64,000 bases of DNA. Origin: Salinibacter grassmerensis. GTDB lineage: Bacteria; Bacteroidota; Rhodothermia; Rhodothermales; Salinibacteraceae. The stretch lies in contig NZ_CAMTTF010000006.1 of NCBI RefSeq assembly GCF_947077765.1, forward strand, positions 100,606 to 164,605. Reading direction: 5' to 3'. Shown here piece by piece: positions 8,886 to 17,288 of the stretch (position 1 is the first letter of the stretch; each line of letters opens with the position of its first letter). The notes under the pieces are model-generated. The model made no database searches, was not told where the DNA came from, and saw only the letters and a program-made list of their open reading frames with translations. The translations under genes and the position numbers were made by a program.

Positions 8886-9968
8886 ATGCCCTCCCCGGAA
8901 AGCCCCGACAGGCAAGACAGCCGACAGGACAACCGACGAGACGACCGGGCGGAAGGAGAGCCCCCGGTGGAGGATGACCCGACGGGAGACGACCCGGTAG
9001 AGGACACCACCGAGGCAATGGTCAGAACGACTCAGTGCCTGAGCTGCGGGCGGCGGTTCGTTGGCGACTACTGCCCGAGTTGCGGCCAGGAAGCTGGCCC
9101 TCCCGATTCGGTCCTCAGGGTGCTCAGCGTCTTCTTCCGCGAGTTGATCGATATCGAGAATGGGTTGTGGCCCACCCTGCGGGCCTTAACCGTTCGTCCC
9201 GGCCCGGCCCTGTCCCGATATCTGAGCGGGGCTCGTCGCCACCTCATGCACCCCGGGCGCTATCTCCTCGCTTCCATCGTCGTGGCTTTCGCTACAGAGC
9301 AGGCGCTCGTGTGGCTTGGAGTGCAGGAGGCTTACGGCAGGCAGTTTTCCGTGACCTCCTCTGGAGAAACGGCGGGAGAAACGGTAGGAGAGGGCGCATC
9401 GCTGTTGGTTGCAGCGGCAGGGCGTATCTTCGGATCTCAGGCTTACCTCATCGGGAGCGGCCTGCTGCCTACCGGTCTTTTTGCCCTCGCGGCCTGGCGG
9501 CTGTTTCGAGACCGGTTTACGTGGGGAGCGCAGGCCGTATCCTTCTCGGCGTTTTTGGTGGCCCACGCGACGTTTTTGGAAACCGCCGCTACGCTGCTCT
9601 GCGCGCCAGCTGCCGAGTTGAGCGCCCGCCCGGAGGGAGGGCTTCCCCTCAAGGTTTCGCTGCTTATCACCGCCGTCTACTTCACGGTAGCCACCGCCAG
9701 GGCGTTTGGCGGGGGATGGAAGGGCGCGGCTAAGGGGCTTTTCGCGCTCGGCTGGGCGGCCTTCGAGCAGGGGCTTGCCGTGGTGATCGCTGTGTACGCC
9801 AGCTGGTTTCTGTACGCCCGTCTCGTGGGAGAGCTGCCCCCACCAGGGGCCTTCAGCTATTCTGGAGGCGGCTTGTCGTTTTCGCTAGGGCTTCCTTCTC
9901 TGATTGGCGCCTGCCTGATTCCGTTTGTTCTCCACGCGGGAGTGGAAGCGTACTACCGCCTGCGGTAG
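8886..9968 (+). CDS. DUF3667 zinc-ribbon membrane protein, copy 1
   Basis: A 360-residue member of the DUF3667 family. An acidic, Asp/Arg-rich N-terminal tail (about 45 residues) precedes a zinc ribbon with the CLSCGRRFVGDYCPSCGQE signature, then the family block ELIDIENGLWPTLRALTVRPG and YLSGARRHLMHPGRYLLAS, followed by four or five hydrophobic segments. The function of the family is unknown; it is an inner-membrane protein with a cytoplasmic metal ribbon. I chose ATG 8886 because the paralogue at 14329 starts at the equivalent MSSPESPDRQD. Both copies share similar upstream and downstream flanks in inverted orientation, so one is a duplicate of the other. Confidence 0.85.
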   Translation: MPSPESPDRQDSRQDNRRDDRAEGEPPVEDDPTGDDPVEDTTEAMVRTTQCLSCGRRFVGDYCPSCGQEAGPPDSVLRVLSVFFRELIDIENGLWPTLRALTVRPGPALSRYLSGARRHLMHPGRYLLASIVVAFATEQALVWLGVQEAYGRQFSVTSSGETAGETVGEGASLLVAAAGRIFGSQAYLIGSGLLPTGLFALAAWRLFRDRFTWGAQAVSFSAFLVAHATFLETAATLLCAPAAELSARPEGGLPLKVSLLITAVYFTVATARAFGGGWKGAAKGLFALGWAAFEQGLAVVIAVYASWFLYARLVGELPPPGAFSYSGGGLSFSLGLPSLIGACLIPFVLHAGVEAYYRLR

Positions 9969-10040
9969 CCTGCCCACGCTGGCGTAGCCGCCGAACGGCG
10001 TTCGACCCGCAGAGAGTGCGGCCTGCGAAGGCATCGGGGT
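9935..10040 (+). repeat. Left arm of a long inverted repeat (DUF3667 gene end and flank)
   Basis: The gene end and about 70 bases beyond (cgcctgcggtagcctgccca and onward to the tgcgaaggca element) reappear in reverse complement at about 13178-13275. The repeat therefore goes past the coding region. Confidence 0.8.
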
Positions 10041-10292
10041 TCGCCACGAGCGGATCATCGGCTGTTGCATCCGCCCGTGCGCTTCACGCAGAGCCGCGCA
10101 GCCGAAAAGGATCGCCTCTCCTCAACGTGCCGGGCGCGATCGTCCCAAGCGGCCAGATGCCTGGCCCTGGTACTCGCCTCCCGAGGACGTGGCCTCAAGG
10201 ATTCGACAACACAGCCGCCCCCCCTAAATTCGGTCCGAATCTGTGCCTTCCTGGCTCTCCGCGCGTTTGCTCTCTACGAGTTTTGAGGATCT
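10041..10292. other. Spacer, no supported gene
   Basis: No recognisable gene between the DUF3667 copy and the converging zinc-ribbon gene. Confidence 0.35.
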
Positions 10293-10538
10293 CTACGCGT
10301 TTTGAGGGTCAATTCCCACGACGTTTGCGGCAAACAGCTGCATTTTCCCGCAGTCCTCGCAGGTTGCAACGACCGACGGGATGCCGGCCCCCATCTGGGT
10401 ATTTCCATCCTCAAGCATTTGAGGCATGACAAGATGATCCTCAATTCTTATGTCTCCGCCGCAGGCGGTGCACCCGCCTTGGACATGCTTTTGGAGATAG
10501 TCGACAACGTCTTGCTTTTGGTCTTGATCTAAAGCCAT
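10293..10538 (-). CDS. Small zinc-ribbon protein
   Basis: An 81-residue protein with two CxxC knuckles, CTACGG (about 23-28) and CEDCGK (about 60-65), separated by a hydrophobic VMPQMLEDG segment and followed by LFAANVVG. This is the layout of the conserved small zinc-ribbon proteins that begin with a helix (DQDQKQDVVDYLQKHV) and are found in many bacteria as single genes without known function. ATG at 10538 gives a natural start. Nothing suggests damage. It is flanked by decayed sequence, so its context says little about its role. Confidence 0.8.
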   Translation of the reverse strand: MALDQDQKQDVVDYLQKHVQGGCTACGGDIRIEDHLVMPQMLEDGNTQMGAGIPSVVATCEDCGKMQLFAANVVGIDPQNA

Positions 10539-10768
10539 GGCGGGGACGCTTTTTGCTAGAGATATGACTGTCCTCCCATAGGCACAAGAAATCAGGTGTT
10601 TCCGGTTCTCCCACTAGCTTCAAACGCAACATAATGAGGCATACATCCCGTGGGGACGAATAGGCCGATTGTCAACACACGGTTGTCAACACAACGGTCT
10701 GCAAACACTGCGAAGGCAGGCTGGCGGAAGTGGAAAAAGCCTGACTTGGTTTTTGTTGTGCCCGGCAG

Positions 10769-11110
10769 TCAAATCTGATGCGCGGCCATCCATTCGCTGG
10801 TGGGGAAGCCCTCCTGTTTGGCGTTGCCGAGGTCGGCCGGCACCTCGCCCTCCCAGATGCGGCGCTTCTTTTCAAGGCGCTTCTGGACGGTCTCTTCGGC
10901 GTCCTGTACGCCGCGCCCTGGCAAGTCCCCTCCGGCGGTGCGGTCTCCTCGCGGAGCTGCTCGGCTGCCTGAGCGCCGCAGAAGGCTTCGATGTCGTCGG
11001 CGCCTGCGCAGGACTTCTCTGCCAGCTCAGCGCGGGTGACACCGCCCGCCTGGCGGGCCTTCTCTGTGGTGTCGTCTCGGTGATGGCAGATAGGATCTCG
11101 CCCTGCTTGG
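10769..11110 (-). pseudogene. Frameshifted hypothetical gene
   Basis: Two minus-strand frames join into one plausible protein. The upstream frame gives VTRAELAEKSCAGADDIEAF and CGAQAAEQLREETAPPEG; after a one-base shift the other gives GVQDAEETVQKRLEKKRRIW, EGEVPADLGNAK and ends QEGFPTSEWMAAHQI at TGA 10769. The composition is that of a real halophile protein and the C-terminus is well formed. I do not recognise the family. A frameshift near 10930 and an unclear start make it a probable pseudogene. Confidence 0.5.
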
Positions 11111-11124
11111 TCGGCGTAGACGCC

Positions 11125-11192
11125 CTCGCCAAAAAGACATCCTCGCCGAGAAAACGCCCTCGCTGAGAAAACGCCCTTGCCGAAAAGATGCA
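11125..11192. repeat. 17-bp tandem repeat, four units
   Basis: Units like ctcgccgagaaaacgcc repeat about four times with one to five changes each, just upstream of the nuclease-like gene. Confidence 0.8.
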
Positions 11193-11204
11193 AGACCAAG
11201 CCTG

Positions 11205-11717
11205 ATGAACGAGACCGACGTCCAGCGCGCCATTGCCACGGAGGTGATCGGCCGCGGGCACACTCACGTCGTGCCAAACGTCTTCCTGTGGGGTAGGTCC
11301 TGGGAGTCAGATCTGATCTCCCTCACGCCAAGTGGGTACGCCGTCGAGTTCGAGATCAAACGCACGACTGCCGACTTCCGCCGAGACAAAGAGAAGCCTC
11401 GGCACAAGAAACTGGCCCGTGCCCACGACGAGGGCCAGGCCATGTCCACGCATAGAGGCCAGGGCCCGACCCGGTTTTTCTACGTCATCGGCCCGGGCGT
11501 GGACCAAGCCAAAATCGAGGTGCCTGGCTACGCGGCACTCATAACGCCCAGCGGGCAGCTCGGCCAGCGCGAGCCCAACGCCGTGGAGTCCATCAAGGAT
11601 AGCCTTGAGGAGCTCAGTCTACCGATGGCGCCGCTCCTGCACAGTGGCAAAATCCAAGAGCAGGCCAAGAGTTACCTCTCTCGGGGCCTCATGCACCGGT
11701 TCTGGGACAACGGGTAA
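11205..11717 (+). CDS. PD-(D/E)XK nuclease-like protein of phage/plasmid type
   Basis: A 170-residue protein. The core WESDLISLTPSGYAVEFEIKRT gives the signature Asp (D36 region), followed about 13 residues later by E-x-E-I-K, the D…ExK triad of the PD-(D/E)XK fold. Before it is a helix with VQRAIATEVIGRGHTHVVPN, as in MmcB/VRR-type phage proteins, and after it RRDKEKPRHKKL, then FFYVIGPG and VPGYAALI, the pattern of phage-borne nuclease-like proteins of this class. These are thought to act on DNA in repair or restriction, but substrate is unknown. ATG at 11205 follows a tandem-repeat tract. It is isolated, suggesting horizontal arrival. Confidence 0.7.
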   Translation: MNETDVQRAIATEVIGRGHTHVVPNVFLWGRSWESDLISLTPSGYAVEFEIKRTTADFRRDKEKPRHKKLARAHDEGQAMSTHRGQGPTRFFYVIGPGVDQAKIEVPGYAALITPSGQLGQREPNAVESIKDSLEELSLPMAPLLHSGKIQEQAKSYLSRGLMHRFWDNG

Positions 11718-12449
11718 CGACCGGCCCTTCCAGACCGGCCTTCTCGGAGCGTCTCCATTTTGCGGCACCTCGCCCCCCACGACCTTGCCCTCGCGACCTC
11801 GCCCTGACGCACGCGCCTTTTCTTCCAGACAGGCCTGGACGCTCTTCTAAACGACCTGGAAACCCGATGACCCAAGCTTTGGGCGCGGCGGCTCTATTCG
11901 TGGCGGCTGTTGTGGCGGGCGGGTGTTGGCATGTACGCCCGACCGTTCGATTCCATCTGGCGGCCGGGTGATGTTGCGCTGCTGCGGTGCGCGCACAGGC
12001 CTCTACTCTCTCCACCTGAACCGACCCGTACCGATGCCCACAGCCGGTACACACCCCCAACCGGCACGCACAAACGCTACGGCGCCCGATCCAAGTGGGG
12101 CGAGAGGTTTGGGCTTAGGGCGGGATCGTCTCTGCCCGCCTGGGAGACATGGCCAGGGCCTTCAACGCCACGCCCGGGGACGTCTCAGGCGCGGTCGAAG
12201 AGGAAGGGATTATCCCGGTTCTGGACACGGCGGAAAAAAGCAGGGAAAAAACTTCGGCCGCCCTGCGGCCCCACAGCCCCGTTCTCTGGCCTTCACGCTG
12301 GGGGACTCTGAGGCACTGGCAGAAGCAGGCAAGTGCCGAGAGTGAAATTAGGCTGTCATAGGTGGCCTACACAGGTGGCCCAAGCGCGGCTGGAGGCTGG
12401 TGATCTATTGGAAACCGATGATCTACTCGCGGCGCGCCCCGACCGCCAT
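11718..12449. other. Spacer with low-quality coding traces
   Basis: No supported gene in about 730 bases. A frame beginning MARAFNATPGDVSGAVEEEG at 12149 may be a remnant, but its later part is composition noise. Confidence 0.35.
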
Positions 12450-13052
12450 TCAGAGAAGAATCTGCCTGGCTACTCGCCACCCGACCAAGCCGATGGGCAC
12501 CGCCGCGGCTCCCCAGTGCGCCCAGCGCCGGTCTGTAAAAATAGGGATGGCTATAGTCGCGGCAAGTGCTCCTACCGGCAGTGCCGATGCCAGGCGGCCC
12601 GAAATACTGTTTCCTTCGATGGTAGCTTGGTTCACCACTCCCACTACTGTCAAGAACCCGATTAGAAGACCGAAAAACCACCGTCTGTGCTCCGGGGAGA
12701 AATAGAAAGCTTCCAGGTCCACGCCTTTTCCTGAACCAGCAGGAGACCCCTCCCAATCGGGGTCCGGGAGCGCAAACGCGCAGCAGAGATACAGGATGAA
12801 GAAAAGCAGCAGGTACGTCAGGAACGTTGGTCCAGCCGCGTCTGCGCTGCTCGCGCCCACCAGAACACCGAACCCATTCCACCAGACGAGAAGGGTCATG
12901 AAGAACACGAACACTGACCAAGCGAGCGGGAGACCATCCCACTTCACGTCGAGGCCGGGGCGGATCAGTTCCCGGAAGCTCCGGGCCAGATCCGTCAGGC
13001 CGAGGCCAACGATGATCGAGACGAGGGCGACGAGATACTCAAGCTGGCTCAT
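12450..13052 (-). CDS. Multi-pass membrane protein of unknown function
   Basis: A 200-residue integral membrane protein starting at ATG 13052 (MSQLEYLVALVSIIVGLGLT); the longer upstream frame is an antisense shadow. Hydrophobic segments lie at about 5-23, 42-62, 75-95, 127-150, 160-178 and 182-195. MSQLEYLVALVSIIVGLGLT-type starts are common in an uncharacterised family of small membrane proteins across bacteria, so the start is well supported. A charged loop (DPDWEGSPAGSGKGVDLEAF) separates the third and fourth segments. It sits between the two DUF3667 copies, convergent to none. No function can be given. Confidence 0.75.
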   Translation of the reverse strand: MSQLEYLVALVSIIVGLGLTDLARSFRELIRPGLDVKWDGLPLAWSVFVFFMTLLVWWNGFGVLVGASSADAAGPTFLTYLLLFFILYLCCAFALPDPDWEGSPAGSGKGVDLEAFYFSPEHRRWFFGLLIGFLTVVGVVNQATIEGNSISGRLASALPVGALAATIAIPIFTDRRWAHWGAAAVPIGLVGWRVARQILL

Positions 13053-13177
13053 CGGGCCGAGAGGCACTAGCGAGAAAGGAGCTGAAGCGCCCGGCGAGAG
13101 GATGCTCGACAGGACACCGACGGGGAACGCACTTCCGCTGGCTTTCGATGATCCAAGCTCCCGATGATCCACCCGCG

Positions 13178-13275
13178 ATGAACCTCGGTGCCTTCGCAGG
13201 TCAAGCGCCGCTCGGCAGCTACGCCGGCGTGGGCAGGCTACCGCAGGCGGTAATACGCCTCCACTCCCGCATGCA
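13178..13275 (-). repeat. Right arm of the long inverted repeat
   Basis: Reverse complement of 9935-10040 with point differences and a short deletion; see the left arm. Confidence 0.8.
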
Positions 13276-14329
13276 GGAGAAGAGGCACCGAAAAGATCCC
13301 AGCAAAGATAAGCAAAATCCAGCGCGGGACTCCTTCGGGGCTGGAGATGTGGTATGCGCCGGGGTAGGCGGTCAGAAGCCAGTAAGCAGTGCCTGCGGTA
13401 ACAACCATCACAATCGCAGCGAACTCTGCCCACGCCCAGGCCCCGCTAGGCGCTCCTTTCGCTGCGGGCTTCCAGCCCGGCCCAAAACACCGCCAGCAGG
13501 CAATTCCGATATATCCGGTCACAAGCGCGACGGCAGCCCCGAAGGGAAGCTCAGCGGAGGGGAGACCTGAGAGGGATCCCGTCCACGCAAGAGCCAGACC
13601 CGTTCCTTCCGCCAGGAAAAGCGTATGACCTGTCAGAAAACTTCCGACTGCCAGCGCCCCGGCCCCTCCATTGGAGCGGTCTCGAAAGAAAGTCCAGAGG
13701 CCAGCCGCGAGAGGCACGGCGATGAGCAGAAACGGGAGGAAAGGGACCTGTTCTACCGCAGAGCCGAAATACGCCACGGATGCGTCGAACGCATTCCTCT
13801 TCCCATCGGCTGCCCGCATGTAGGGATCAACCACTGGGGGTGGCAGAGCGCCGACCCATCGGCTAAGCTGATCGGCTCCAACAGTTACGACGACTGCGGC
13901 AAGCAGATAACGCCCCGGGCTCACCAGTTCCTTCCGGACGCCGCTCAGGTATTTGTGGAGGGTTTTTCCTGGGCAAAGGCTCAGCCCGATGAACGTCGGC
14001 CAGAAGCCATTCTCCACGTCGACCAGCTCCCGCAGGAAGCCCCCGGCCACGCCGGTGACCGTGACGGACAGGCCCGCCTCCTGGCCGCAACTTGGGCAGT
14101 AGTCCCCGACGAACCGCCGCCCGCAGTTCGGGCACTCAGTCGCACGGACCACTGCCTCAGAGGTAGACTCTTTGGAGGTAGATCCCTCAGAGACAGATCC
14201 CTCAGAGACAGATTCTTCAGAGCTGGCCGCCTGGGAAGCGACCTCCGTCGAGGGCTCTCCTTCCGCCCGGTCGTCTTGCCGGTTGCCCTGTCGGTCGTCT
14301 TGCCTGTCGGGACTTTCCGGTGAGGACAT
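13238..14329 (-). CDS. DUF3667 zinc-ribbon membrane protein, copy 2
   Basis: A 363-residue paralogue of the gene at 8886. The zinc ribbon CPNCGRRFVGDYCPSCGQE and the block ELVDVENGFWPTF are retained, followed by YLSGVRKELVSPGRYLL and several membrane segments, ending in the same HAGVEAYYRLR. Its acidic N-terminal tail has been enlarged by short tandem units (SEESVSEGSVSEGSTSKEST), which are absent in copy 1. The membrane half has diverged strongly from copy 1, whereas the ends are nearly the same, which fits an old duplication with exchange or selection at the termini. Function of the family is unknown. Confidence 0.85.
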   Translation of the reverse strand: MSSPESPDRQDDRQGNRQDDRAEGEPSTEVASQAASSEESVSEGSVSEGSTSKESTSEAVVRATECPNCGRRFVGDYCPSCGQEAGLSVTVTGVAGGFLRELVDVENGFWPTFIGLSLCPGKTLHKYLSGVRKELVSPGRYLLAAVVVTVGADQLSRWVGALPPPVVDPYMRAADGKRNAFDASVAYFGSAVEQVPFLPFLLIAVPLAAGLWTFFRDRSNGGAGALAVGSFLTGHTLFLAEGTGLALAWTGSLSGLPSAELPFGAAVALVTGYIGIACWRCFGPGWKPAAKGAPSGAWAWAEFAAIVMVVTAGTAYWLLTAYPGAYHISSPEGVPRWILLIFAGIFSVPLLLHAGVEAYYRLR

Positions 14330-14498
14330 CGGCAGCGGCGGGTTTCTTGGCCGGGAGGCAAGCCCTGAAGAGGCAATTCCTGAAAGAGGTAGGCCCTAGA
14401 CACGGGCCGAGCAGGCATAGGAAAGGCCCGCCGGGTAGAAGGCGAGTGGTTTTCTTCAACTACCCTTTCTGGTGAAGGGGCTGTAACCTTGCCACCAG
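14330..14498 (-). other. Upstream region of DUF3667 copy 2
   Basis: This stretch matches 8790-8885 in reverse complement (tgtctagggcctacctcttt versus tgtctggggcctacttcctt), so the inverted repeat includes the 5' flank of the two genes. Confidence 0.65.
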
Positions 14499-14654
14499 TT
14501 ACAGCCCGCCGGGAAGGGATTCGCAGGCTTCCCCGTCGCCGTTTCCATCGAGGCCGTGCGGGTCTCCTGGTTGGCGGGCCTCGAAGAACCGCTGTGCTTC
14601 TGGCTGCGTGTCGAAGTCCGAACAGTCCCGCTCTTTTTTGTCGGCTGTGGGAAG
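14499..14654 (-). pseudogene. Excalibur calcium-binding domain fragment
   Basis: The minus-strand frame reads CSDFDTQPEAQRFFEARQPG followed by DPHGLDGNGDGEACESLP and stops at 14499. This is the excalibur domain (CxDF…T..EAQ.FF…GDPhxLDxDxDGxACE…LP), which binds calcium and often follows thermonuclease-type domains. There is no start codon: a TAG lies 20 codons upstream of the motif. It is likely the detached tail of a surface nuclease. A thermonuclease gene lies 4 kb away at 18271, but it has its own, different C-terminus. Confidence 0.7.
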
Positions 14655-14773
14655 CTATTCCCCGTTGTGGAGTACAAGAAGGCCAGCCTGACTCGAACCG
14701 CCCTCGGGCGTTGCTCAGAAAAGCGTCAGGCGTCCTCCAAACTCCCGCGCGCGGCGCGGGGAGGTCTACTGCA

Positions 14774-15016
14774 ATGAAAAGGCACAAGAAGCTCTACACA
14801 AGTCTTTTCCGTAAAACCCACCGGCGTCGCCCCAATGGGCGGCTCCAGTACCTTCGGGAGCGCCGGAAGACCCGCGCAAAAAAAGTCAAGCGTGCCCTTG
14901 ACAAGGCGAGACTTCGCTCCTCGGAGGAGGGCTCCAGCAATCTGAGACAGAAGAACGATCTGAGACAGAAGAACGATCTGAGACAGAAGAAAAGGGCTCG
15001 GGGAGGTGGCGACTAG
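14774..15016 (+). CDS. Small, very basic protein with hexapeptide repeats
   Basis: An 80-residue protein starting MKRHKKLYTSLFRKTHRRR. It is extremely rich in Lys and Arg, unusual for the acidic proteome of a halophile, and its C-terminus has three copies of LRQKND/K encoded by an 18-bp tandem repeat. It could bind nucleic acid; no family is recognised. It is followed by a good terminator, which supports expression. The repeat shows that the gene end has grown by slippage or local duplication. Confidence 0.45.
   Translation: MKRHKKLYTSLFRKTHRRRPNGRLQYLRERRKTRAKKVKRALDKARLRSSEEGSSNLRQKNDLRQKNDLRQKKRARGGGD
14942..14995 (+). repeat. 18-bp tandem repeat, three units
   Basis: ctgagacagaagaacgat occurs three times (last copy altered) inside the 3' end of the small basic gene. 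Confidence 0.9.
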
Positions 15017-15040
15017 GCGTAGAACGACTAGGCATGTAGA

Positions 15041-15090
15041 AGGCCTGCTCCAATAGAAGGCCCGCTCCAATTTGGGGCGGGCCTTTTGTT
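15041..15090 (+). terminator. Rho-independent terminator
   Basis: aaggcccgctccaatttggg closes into a GC-rich stem (ggcccgc / gcgggcc) followed by ttttgttt. It ends the small basic gene. Confidence 0.75.
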
Positions 15091-15174
15091 TGCTGCAAGG
15101 TTACAGCCCCTTCACTAAAAAGGGTTGACGACCCGGGGAGCAATTTTGTTACTATGTACAATCAGTTAGCAGTC

Positions 15175-15211
15175 GAAAAAAAGACGCTCGCCACCCGGCG
15201 GGCTTTTGTTT
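15175..15211. terminator. Bidirectional terminator-like hairpin
   Basis: A-run, then cgcc-accc-ggcg stem, then ttttgtttt. It resembles the element at 8760 and stands just before the HTH gene. Confidence 0.5.
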
Positions 15212-15249
15212 TATCCCTGCCGTTGTCCTTAGGACAACAAAAAATAAGG

Positions 15250-15495
15250 ATGGAGCACCGGGAGCTCTTTTCCAAAGCACAGGAAGCGTTTCAGAGCGGG
15301 CCTGAGTCCCAGAGTGATGTAGCCAAAGCCCTCGACGTGAACCGCTCCTCCGTCTCGCGCGCGCTCCGCAACGCCGGGCTGAAGCACGCGGCCATGCAGG
15401 CTCGAATCTTGTCTCTTCTGGAGAACGTGCGCGTGCAGCGGCGTTCGACCTACGAAGGGGACGAGGTGCGGCACGAGTGGATCATCTCGCCTTAA
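15250..15495 (+). CDS. Small helix-turn-helix DNA-binding protein
   Basis: Starting at ATG 15250, 81 residues (MEHRELFSKAQEAFQSGPES). Residues 20-45 form a helix-turn-helix: SQSDVAKALDVNRSSVSRAL, like the MarR/GcrA or phage repressor type in which the second helix (RSSVSRAL) reads the DNA. The C-terminus (RRSTYEGDEVRHEWIISP) is a short beta region. The earlier upstream GTG/ATG codons would place the terminator-like hairpin in the gene, so I prefer 15250. Small size and location suggest a mobile-element regulator. Confidence 0.6.
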   Translation: MEHRELFSKAQEAFQSGPESQSDVAKALDVNRSSVSRALRNAGLKHAAMQARILSLLENVRVQRRSTYEGDEVRHEWIISP

Positions 15496-15500
15496 GGCCA

Positions 15501-15571
15501 TGTGAGCGCATGTTCATTACAACAACCGATAAACGTCACTTATCGCTTCTTATAATGAACGTACGCTCACA
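15501..15571. other. Nested palindrome with 9-7-9 core (recombinase-site-like)
   Basis: Outer arms of 21 bases (tgtgagcgcatgttcatta against its imperfect complement, 18 of 21 matching) surround an inner core AACCGATAA-acgtcac-TTATCGCTT. The 9-7-9 geometry is that of a tyrosine-recombinase core site; a sister core lies at 61269. Confidence 0.55.
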
Positions 15572-16725
15572 CTTGTCCCCCGGACCTCGGCGGTTCTCTG
15601 CCTCCTGCAGAAGCCCCCTGAACTGTGGGCTTGAACTGGAGCCTCCTGTCCGGCAAGACAGGCTCCTTGTCGGGACCTACCTCGGAGGATGCTACACGGA
15701 CCACCCTCTGGGAAGCGCAGGCTACTTGCCCAACTTGTTGGGAAGTTGGTGAGAACAGAAACGGATCTCAGCGCTCACCATACCGGAACGGATCCCGGCG
15801 CTCACCATCCCGGGGGATTGTCGACCTGCCTGTTGCTCAGGGATACTTCTTGACCAGCGCGTGTCTTGAGGGCAGCATGCTCTTGAGGTCGGTATTCCCG
15901 GGCTCATGCCTCAGGTCAGCTGCCTCAGGTCAACAGAAAAGACGACCTCACGGCCGATGAGATGCCATCCTGGACACCGCCATGAGATGGATACCATCAC
16001 AGGAGTGGGCCCACTGTACCATCGGGCAGGCGAGCGTGAACGAACAGGAAGCCTGAAAGCTGCTGCGCATAGCCAGCGAGCGGAAGCCTCATTTGGGAAA
16101 GGGTCCAGCGTGACGCGTACATTCGCACACCAGGACGCGTACATCAGGAAGTGGAGAGCTGCAGCATTCATCTCCCTAACGCGGCCCGTACTGTAGCACC
16201 GAGCATTCAGACTGACCCGTCTTAAGGTCCTCGGTAATCGCCTCGGAGGGCACTCCGTAGCTTACTTTCGCTGTCGCTCGCTGGTCTCTCTCACCGAGTC
16301 CCCCACGAATTCTACAATTGAGGGCGCGAAGCACTTCTGCCCGCAGGAACATGGCAGCTCCACGTCCCAACATTATGGCAGCCCGCCGTCCCGGCGTGTT
16401 GCCGTCCCAGCACACAACGGTCCCAACACGCTGCGGTCCCAACACACTGCGGTCCCAACGTACCTGCGTCCTAAACACTGACAAGCAGGATAGCATTGGC
16501 AACGGGATCGCCCTCGCCGGCTCTCCCCTCACTGGCTTCCGCCATCCAAACCCACAGGCAATGGAAAACCTGCCGGGCCCCGACCGCCCCGACGCGGACT
16601 GTTTAGCGGGCCACCTCCGCCGCAACGAGTTCGTTCTCGAGAGGCCAACGTCTTCTTCTGGCCCTTCTGCCCTCCACCGACGAAAGGATCCCCAGGATAA
16701 ACGGGACCACCACGGCTGTGCCGTG
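15572..16725. repeat. Spacer with several short tandem repeats
   Basis: No supported gene. Repeats include a pair of about 24 bp at 15763-15815 (aacggatctcagcgctcacc type) and about five 16-bp units of gtcccaacacgctgcg at 16382-16460. Confidence 0.6.
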
Positions 16726-16863
16726 ATGGAAGAGGCCCGGAAGTACCGCGGGAGCTCTGCGGGTACTCGAACCGATGAAATCGAGACGGAGGAGGAGGCG
16801 GGCGAATACCTGAAAGGTTTGAGGCGCCGCTACGAGGAAGGCGAGACAACCCGCCTTCCCTAA
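16726..16863 (+). CDS. Possible 45-residue acidic protein
   Basis: MEEARKYRGSSAGTRTDEIE and EEEAGEYLKGLRRRYEEGET form a plausible small charged protein or the tail of a decayed gene. The upstream part of the open frame is unnatural. No family is recognised. Confidence 0.25.
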   Translation: MEEARKYRGSSAGTRTDEIETEEEAGEYLKGLRRRYEEGETTRLP

Positions 16864-17288
16864 CGACCTGGTGGCGCCGCGCGCCTCCACGAGGCCTGCT
16901 TCGCAGGGCTCACGCTTTCATGTTGGAACTCCCGTGTCGAGGGTTCCATGTCGGGATTCCCATATCGAGACTCCCCTAGGTGGGCAACTCTCAAGTGGGC
17001 AACTCTCAGGGTATGCCTTCCTGCCTCGCGCCGCGTCCGGTGATCTCTGTGCTGGAAGGCATGTGCTGAAGCACCACTCCCACAGGCTCATCGAGGCTTT
17101 ACAGTACCTGGACCGGCGCTTTCCCTTGTCCCCGGCGGCGAGCGTCGACCACTTGCAGTCAATAGGGCCTGAATGTCTCCGCGAGATTTGATCTGGCCCG
17201 AACGGTCCAGCACATCGCAAGCCCTCACAGAGCTGCCCAGAGCCTCTCGGAGGAAAAGCCAGGCAGGCCCGCCCGTTGGAAGGCCACG
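16864..17288. repeat. Spacer with 14-bp tandem units
   Basis: Repeats at 16919-17009: degenerate units ending in tgggcaactctcaagtgggc, two of them nearly identical. No gene seen. Confidence 0.5.

Noticed and set aside
13053..13433. Longer start for the membrane protein at 12450
   Set aside because: The extra 127 residues are the antisense of the DUF3667 copy; the conserved MSQLEYLV start is at 13052.
14686..14731. tRNA-like fragment (GGTTCGAGTC with a 7-bp stem gcctgac/gtcaggc on the minus strand)
   Set aside because: No anticodon arm, no D arm and the T-stem does not pair; too short for a tRNA.
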